DNA of 43,243 nt, from positions 1 through 43,243 of the IMG/VR virus record IMGVR_UViG_3300034018_001712. One strand, 5' to 3'. Every line of letters starts with the position of its first letter. Positions within the stretch are counted from its first letter, which is position 1. Below the pieces are notes generated by a model, which was not told the origin of the DNA, did not search any database, and worked only from the letters and a program-made list of their open reading frames with translations. Positions 39,756 through 43,243 of the stretch are shown here, piece after piece. The position numbers and the translations under genes were made by a program. This DNA comes from a virus.

Positions 39756-40345
39756 CTTTTTATCCTTTCTACTATCTGTTTATCTTTGTTTTATTTTTTT
39801 AATTATTATTGTCTTTATCATTGATAAAATTTGCTATATCATTATTAGTTACGCTACGCGACATGTTTTATTCCGTAACTCATTGATAATCAATGATTTT
39901 GTTTTTTTGGATACAGATCGTTGGATATATATTATATTGTGTTTATCTGGCGTATTTTGTTGATATATATCGTGTGTGTATCTGTGTGTGCTTGTGTGTA
40001 TCTATGTGTATTTTGATACATTTTATGCGTATTTTGATATTGTTTTAGTATATTTTGGTGTATTTATACGCTATTTTTGTTTGTTTTTGATCCTCATTTC
40101 CTTTATGAGTTGATCGTATTCCCCGCTTCTGTATTGTTTTAAGATGATATCCACTGCAATGCAACAGGCTTTAAAATTATTTTTTTGGGTATTGTTTGAT
40201 TGTTTCATGTGTGTGTTGTTGTTATTGTGTGTATGCTTATTCACTAGCCATTATGCGTTTTATCAAATTTACATGTTTATATCAGATAAACAAAGTTGTG
40301 ATATTTACAAAGTTATAATGGTGACATTATTGTATTGATACCAAT
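39756..40345. other. AT/GT-rich noncoding region, possible replication origin
   Basis: About 590 bases without a convincing gene. It holds two palindromes, TTTATCATTGATAAA (39814-39828) and TCATTGATAATCAATGA (39880-39896). A strand-biased GT-rich tract follows, with many TGTGTGTATCTGTGTG-type and GTATTTTGAT repeats (39950-40080), then the bipartite element at 40246-40302. A hydrophobic plus-strand frame at 40144-40338 looks like a by-product of T richness. Strand bias, palindromes and lack of genes are compatible with an origin or regulatory region. Confidence 0.45.
40246..40302. repeat. bipartite conserved element, copy 2
   Basis: AGCCATTATGCGTTTTATCA (40246-40265), a 24-base spacer and ACAAAGTTGTGAT (40290-40302), matching 33242-33298 with one mismatch in 33 conserved positions. 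It lies 44 bases beyond the 3' end of the minus-strand gene at 40347. Confidence 0.75.
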
Positions 40346-40346
40346 G

Positions 40347-40532
40347 TCAATGAACTGATATGTTATTGTCTATTTTTATTTTAGAATTTGGAAAAGTCCA
40401 ACACTCTTTTGTATCGTTTATAAAACAAACCCAGTGTAAGTCATGTTCTTGGGAATAATCAATTACCAGATGTGCATATCCTTTTCCTTTGGGTGTTGTT
40501 ACTGGTATTGTTGGGTTTAATTGTAATATCAT
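40347..40532 (-). CDS. small conserved phage protein
   Basis: A 61-residue protein: KGKGYAHLVIDYSQEHDLHW followed by VCFINDTKECWTFPNSKIK. Such a beta-rich small domain occurs in other phages without known function. Last gene of the 40.3-42.3 kb group. Confidence 0.7.
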   Translation of the reverse strand: MILQLNPTIPVTTPKGKGYAHLVIDYSQEHDLHWVCFINDTKECWTFPNSKIKIDNNISVH

Positions 40533-40547
40533 AAGTTACATTTGTTT

Positions 40548-40811
40548 TTATAATTTATATTTGAATGTCTTACCATCTATGATATTGTCTTGTACCAATA
40601 TATCAAGTGCCAAGGATTTATCTAGGATTTCGTAGGGATTATCTTTTGATTCCAACAACATATTGTTTCCTATCTTGTCGTTGATTACAGGATGGATTGT
40701 TATGTTTTGTATGTTTATTGTTTTGTCTTGCAGTAATGTGAACGTTATGTGTGCTAGATGAACATCTGCGTCTTCTTCGCTGGTTATCAATGATCGATGA
40801 ATGTACTGCAT
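40548..40811 (-). CDS. hypothetical protein
   Basis: An 87-residue protein (MQYIHRSLITSEEDADVHLA, HITFTLLQDKTINIQNITIH). TGATACAAC (minus, 40832-40824) lies upstream, a member of the second promoter-like family. No family recognised. Confidence 0.68.
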   Translation of the reverse strand: MQYIHRSLITSEEDADVHLAHITFTLLQDKTINIQNITIHPVINDKIGNNMLLESKDNPYEILDKSLALDILVQDNIIDGKTFKYKL

Positions 40812-40839
40812 ATTTGATGTTTTGTTGTATCAAAGTTTG

Positions 40840-41088
40840 TTACTTTTTAATCTCTAGGATTTCCACCTTCACGATCTTGCGTGAGATTTCGTTGTGGAAT
40901 ACATAATCAGATCCCACATAATAATCATCTACAATCTGTTGGATTGATTTATCTACCAGCATTACTAAAAGAACATTAAAGCCAGTAGTGAAGCGATCAC
41001 CGTCTTCAATTGTGATATTCAGTGTAACTGTGATATATTCGCGTCTACTACAATCTTCATAAAAAACGCTTGAGTGTTCGTTGGTCAT
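40840..41088 (-). CDS. hypothetical protein
   Basis: An 82-residue beta-rich protein (REYITVTLNITIEDGDRFTT, NVLLVMLVDKSIQQIVDDYY). TGATACAAT (minus, 41103-41095) places the RNA start at the ATG. No family recognised. Confidence 0.68.
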   Translation of the reverse strand: MTNEHSSVFYEDCSRREYITVTLNITIEDGDRFTTGFNVLLVMLVDKSIQQIVDDYYVGSDYVFHNEISRKIVKVEILEIKK

Positions 41089-41111
41089 ATTGTTATTGTA
41101 TCAGAGTTTTA

Positions 41112-41309
41112 TTACCAGTGGGTGTATTCTTTGATGATACCCTCTTCATTCAGATAGCGAGCACACACATAAGTCTGAACGCAACTATCATCACATGTCT
41201 CGAAAACATGAAACTTATCTTGCAACTCATACACAGCTTCGAGATACAATCTGCATGCTTCTTTTGCAGAGTCTAAGTTAGGATGAACATCATTAGGTGG
41301 CATAGTCAT
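41112..41309 (-). CDS. hypothetical protein
   Basis: A 65-residue protein (MTMPPNDVHPNLDSAKEACR, CDDSCVQTYVCARYLNEEGI) with four cysteines. TAATACAAT (minus, 41324-41316) lies upstream. No family recognised. Confidence 0.66.
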   Translation of the reverse strand: MTMPPNDVHPNLDSAKEACRLYLEAVYELQDKFHVFETCDDSCVQTYVCARYLNEEGIIKEYTHW

Positions 41310-41331
41310 ACTCTTATTGTATTAGTGTTCC

Positions 41332-41532
41332 TTAGTCCAATTCGTAGGTATCAACCTCGATGCCGATCTTACTTAGCTCGTGTACAGCGTGATTGCGATA
41401 CCATTCTTGATTCCAAAGCATCTCAAGACCTCCTTTTTTGAAGTCGTCTGGAAGAAGAAGGGATGTCATCTCACTAGCTTTGATAAAGTCTTCTTCGCTG
41501 TTGAAGGTGATGAAGTATTCCATTTCGGTCAT
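41332..41532 (-). CDS. small hypothetical protein (parent of truncated copy)
   Basis: A 66-residue protein (MTEMEYFITFNSEEDFIKAS, LLPDDFKKGGLEMLWNQEWY). Its first 15 codons are duplicated at 35344-35388. TGATACAAT (minus, 41547-41539) lies upstream and overlaps the stop of the 44-residue gene. No family recognised. Confidence 0.7.
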   Translation of the reverse strand: MTEMEYFITFNSEEDFIKASEMTSLLLPDDFKKGGLEMLWNQEWYRNHAVHELSKIGIEVDTYELD

Positions 41533-41544
41533 ATTATTATTGTA

Positions 41545-41679
41545 TCAGTGTTCCTTGTTTATTTCCTTCTTACCATCCTTACGCACACGCTTATTCTGTA
41601 TGCGTTTATAGTATTTGCGTAGATGCTTCCACCATTGAACGGTCTTGACACCGCCTTTACTCTTTGATGAACTACTCAT
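41545..41679 (-). CDS. 44-residue basic conserved protein
   Basis: ATG at 41679 encodes MSSSSKSKGGVKTVQWWKHL then RKYYKRIQNKRVRKDGKKEI, a very basic small protein of a type common in phages (WWKHLR ... N..VRKDGKKEI). Its TGA is the first three bases of the TGATACAAT element. Nucleic-acid binding is likely from charge. Confidence 0.7.
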   Translation of the reverse strand: MSSSSKSKGGVKTVQWWKHLRKYYKRIQNKRVRKDGKKEINKEH

Positions 41680-41695
41680 TTGTTTATTGATAAAA

Positions 41696-42304
41696 TTAAC
41701 TGACGGTTTGTTGTTCTAGTTGTTTGAGTTTGTTTTTCAAGCTGTTTAATTTGTTTTCAATCGAGCTGTTTTTATTTTCAACGAGTCGTATCATTGATCT
41801 ACAGCATTTACAAAACTGATAGTATGATGGTTTTGGATTGTTGCCTTGATATTTCAAGGAGTTTTGAATACGATTATGACTGGTGGTTTTGACGCGAATA
41901 ATCCTTGAACAATCGCATGTGTATTCGTATGTGTTTTGTCGTTTGGTTTTGGTAACACTGGTGTCATAGCTGTGGCAACGAATCGGTTCAGCATTGAAAA
42001 CCTTTATCATAACATATTTCCATTCTTTGCCATGACTCTTTACAAAACTACCAAACACCATTCTCTGAATATAATGAGCCATTTCATGAACAACAATCTC
42101 ATGAAAGGTTTGTTTGTTATGCTCTGCCAAGTCAAGTTGGAACATCAATTCTCTGATTGATTGATTAAAAGACACAAGACAAGTTCCTGCTGTTGTGCCG
42201 TTTCTTTTAAAGATGATGTTGGTGGGTCTTGGAAAAACCCTGTTAAAGAATTTTTCAGCAATGAGGAAACATTCTTCAACCTTTTGTAGTATGGTGTCTT
42301 GCAT
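41696..42304 (-). CDS. SprT-like zinc metalloprotease
   Basis: A 202-residue SprT/Spartan-family protein: IVVHEMAHYIQ (H73, E74, H77), HGKEWKYVM (third ligand H91) and a zinc-ribbon-like region with CDC (130-132) and CKCC (165-168). The C-terminus is a short coiled coil. Spartan proteases cut DNA-protein crosslinks; a phage one may clear proteins from DNA or act in takeover. The element at 42319-42334 lies upstream. Confidence 0.85.
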   Translation of the reverse strand: MQDTILQKVEECFLIAEKFFNRVFPRPTNIIFKRNGTTAGTCLVSFNQSIRELMFQLDLAEHNKQTFHEIVVHEMAHYIQRMVFGSFVKSHGKEWKYVMIKVFNAEPIRCHSYDTSVTKTKRQNTYEYTCDCSRIIRVKTTSHNRIQNSLKYQGNNPKPSYYQFCKCCRSMIRLVENKNSSIENKLNSLKNKLKQLEQQTVS

Positions 42305-42408
42305 GACAACAGTATATTTTAGTTTTTTATTAGTTTCTTGAAATCCATCAAACGATGAAATGAATCTACAATCCTTTTATAAAAAAAACAATTTGACTAA
42401 ATAATACT

Positions 42409-42714
42409 ATGACTACAAAAGATCAATATAATTTAGCTAACTTGTATAAGGAATCATACGAAAATGATGACATTTCATTTGATGCTGATTTATCCGATGT
42501 TAATTTAACTTACAATGATGAAGAATCTGCACTTATTGAAAAATATGGCAAATTGGGAGAAAAGCTTGTAAATTACTTTCATGCACTTGAAAATGCACTT
42601 AAAAATCCCATGACTAATTTTGCAACTATTCAACACTTAACGGATAAAATCAATTCCATGCAACATGGTATGCGTATGGTAGATAGTAGAAACAAAGTTG
42701 ATAGACATTCATAA
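42409..42714 (+). CDS. small protein with shared N-terminal peptide
   Basis: A 101-residue protein starting MTTKDQYNLANLYKESYEND, the shared cargo-like peptide, with an acidic middle and a helical C-terminus (LVNYFHALENALKNPMTNFA). CTAAATA at 42397-42403 lies 12 bases before the ATG, so it follows the late-type regime although it is embedded in the minus-strand array. Confidence 0.72.
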   Translation: MTTKDQYNLANLYKESYENDDISFDADLSDVNLTYNDEESALIEKYGKLGEKLVNYFHALENALKNPMTNFATIQHLTDKINSMQHGMRMVDSRNKVDRHS

Positions 42715-42724
42715 ATTTTTAAAG

Positions 42725-42934
42725 TTATCCAATTAAGATTGCTTTACAATCGCTTTCTTCCTCCTCTTCAACAATCTCATGGTTGCCATAATACCATTCA
42801 CTATTTACTCCTAGCTTTATAGACTCTTCTCTACATACAGAACACGCATTTACTCCTCCTTCATATCCATTAACAACAACCATTGTTTCTGGATCGTATT
42901 CTTGAAGTTTTTCAATTAATTGTTTGACTTTCAT
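42725..42934 (-). CDS. small conserved phage protein
   Basis: A 69-residue protein from the ATG at 42934 (MKVKQLIEKLQEYDPETMVV, VNGYEGGVNACSVCREES). This pattern is widespread in phages, with unknown function. A TTG two codons earlier is less likely. The CSVC pair might bind metal. Confidence 0.75.
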   Translation of the reverse strand: MKVKQLIEKLQEYDPETMVVVNGYEGGVNACSVCREESIKLGVNSEWYYGNHEIVEEEEESDCKAILIG

Positions 42935-42936
42935 CT

Positions 42937-43143
42937 TCAATTAAAAAAGAAAGGAAACGATTGTTTGACTAGGGAAAGAGTCAATTCTTCACAGATCAAC
43001 CATTTGATAAGAACGATTGGGTAAAAGATGGCATCAATGATTCCCCAGAATAGACTATTGTTGTTTAGGTTATATCCCAGTACACCAACGATGTAAGCCA
43101 AGACATAACTATAATTAGAACGGTAATGATAAGTTTTGTTCAT
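42937..43143 (-). CDS. small membrane protein
   Basis: A 68-residue protein with hydrophobic segments YSYVLAYIVGVLGYNL and FWGIIDAIFYPIVLIKWLI. The pattern (short double membrane segments with a YHYRSNYSY start) is seen in small phage membrane proteins. It ends just before the next gene. Confidence 0.65.
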   Translation of the reverse strand: MNKTYHYRSNYSYVLAYIVGVLGYNLNNNSLFWGIIDAIFYPIVLIKWLICEELTLSLVKQSFPFFFN

Positions 43144-43144
43144 A

Positions 43145-43243
43145 TTAAAAAAGATTAATAATTGCTTTAATGATGGTTACGAAAACCATTGTTAAGCACA
43201 CTCCCATAAAGAGTGTGCAAAGAATTAGGATTGGTGTTGAATC
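43145..43243 (-). CDS. partial small membrane protein, start outside window
   Basis: The minus frame is open from the window edge to TAA at 43145-43147 (32 residues: STPILILCTLFMGVCLTMVF then VTIIKAIINLF). It is almost entirely hydrophobic, a membrane helix. It ends two bases before the ATG of the 43143 gene. Confidence 0.5.
   Translation of the reverse strand, partial: DSTPILILCTLFMGVCLTMVFVTIIKAIINLF

Larger units (their letters stand above)
41095..41547 (-). promoter_or_regulatory. second promoter family TGATACAAT
   Basis: On minus, TGATACAAT occurs at 41103-41095 and 41547-41539, TAATACAAT at 41324-41316 and TGATACAAC at 40832-40824. It reads as an extended -10 (TGN-TACAAT). At 41539 and 41095, six bases separate it from the ATG, so transcripts would be leaderless. 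Two copies are preceded by AAGGAACAC. Confidence 0.6.
30378..42334 (-). repeat. 27-copy intergenic promoter-like element ACTAATAAAAAACTAG
   Basis: On the minus strand the consensus is ACTAATAAAAAACTAG (variants ACCAGTTAAAAACTAG, ACTAATAAGAAACTAA), followed after 1-3 bases by TATNNT. Copies start (plus coordinates) at 30378, 30638, 30881, 31107, 31365, 31603, 31832, 31999, 32151, 32514, 32607, 32708, 34388, 34526, 35034, 35311, 35860, 36026, 36595, 37179, 37251, 38801, 38832, 39569, 39670, 39740 and 42319; each is 16 bases. They lie 15-35 bases before start codons, and the TAA inside the element often ends the preceding gene. The copy at 32151 follows a terminator and precedes a gene, strong evidence that it includes a promoter. 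Confidence 0.88.
2905..42403. promoter_or_regulatory. family of late-type TAAATA boxes 12-18 bases before starts
   Basis: Boxes of the form [CAT]TAAATA or ATAAATA lie before start codons. Plus strand: 2905, 3580, 6582, 8168, 8623, 9360, 14386, 17827, 20029, 20687, 21827, 22877, 25842, 28828, 42397. Minus strand, 5' end: 16516, 20017, 21791, 22585, 22868, 28341, 28823. T4 late promoters are TATAAATA and start RNA about six bases beyond the box, so most of these transcripts would begin at the start codon. Confidence 0.65.

Noticed and set aside
40144-40338. 64-codon hydrophobic plus-strand open frame
   Set aside because: Hydrophobicity follows from T-rich DNA; the conserved block inside it occurs at 33242 in a different frame, so the DNA element and not a protein is conserved.

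Overview
The window looks like part of a large T4-superfamily myovirus genome infecting a Gram-negative host. The capsid cluster keeps the T4 order: prohead protease (gp21-like), core proteins and gp22-like scaffold, then gp23-like major capsid protein. A gp5-like baseplate hub/spike pair follows. The Gram-negative host is inferred from an outer-membrane beta-barrel with a signal peptide, a lipobox protein in the lysis cassette and gp5-type tail parts. The host itself cannot be named from sequence. Most of the window is very AT-rich; the capsid gene and the beta-barrel gene have visibly different, less AT-rich codon use.

Layout. 1-2664: 3' part of a large tail/fibre protein with about 19 BspA-type 24-residue repeats. 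2669-6550: head morphogenesis, ending in a strong terminator. 6595-8145: Vsr-fold homing endonuclease. 8180-10968: a probable structural protein and the split gp5. 10969-14257 (minus): nrdB-nrdA-clpP operon. 14402-16503: a small protein and a fibre-like virion protein. 16640-19458: accessory block (secreted 3D-domain protein, nucleoside deoxyribosyltransferase-like protein, two glycosyltransferases). 19443-20676: lysis block (lipoprotein, spanin-like and holin-like proteins on minus, CHAP endolysin on plus). 20702-30090: a series of mostly unknown proteins, many sharing a short N-terminal peptide, interrupted by a host-like outer-membrane protein gene. 30321-42334: a dense minus-strand array of small early-type genes with a UvrD-like helicase and a SprT-like protease. 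42409-43243: one more plus-strand gene with the shared N-terminal peptide, then small minus-strand genes.

Two regulatory regimes are visible. Left-arm and lysis/cargo genes carry a T4-late-like TAAATA box whose first base is typically 12-13 bases before the start codon, so close that the mRNAs should be leaderless or nearly so. The right-hand minus array is studded with 27 copies of a 16-base element, ACTAATAAAAAACTAG on the minus strand. It lies between genes, often contains the stop codon of the preceding gene, and is followed by a -10-like TATNNT. I read it as a phage-specific early or middle promoter. Four genes near 41 kb use a different element, TGATACAAT.

The most interesting pattern is a shared N-terminal peptide on about ten otherwise unrelated proteins: a short amphipathic stretch around Leu-Tyr-Glu ending near an [LI]-x-E site, the T4 prohead-protease cleavage rule. 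These proteins include an ArdC-like metalloprotease, a lysozyme, a ParB/sulfiredoxin-like protein, a zincin-like protein and large unknowns. They are best explained as internal virion proteins packaged into the prohead and delivered with the DNA.
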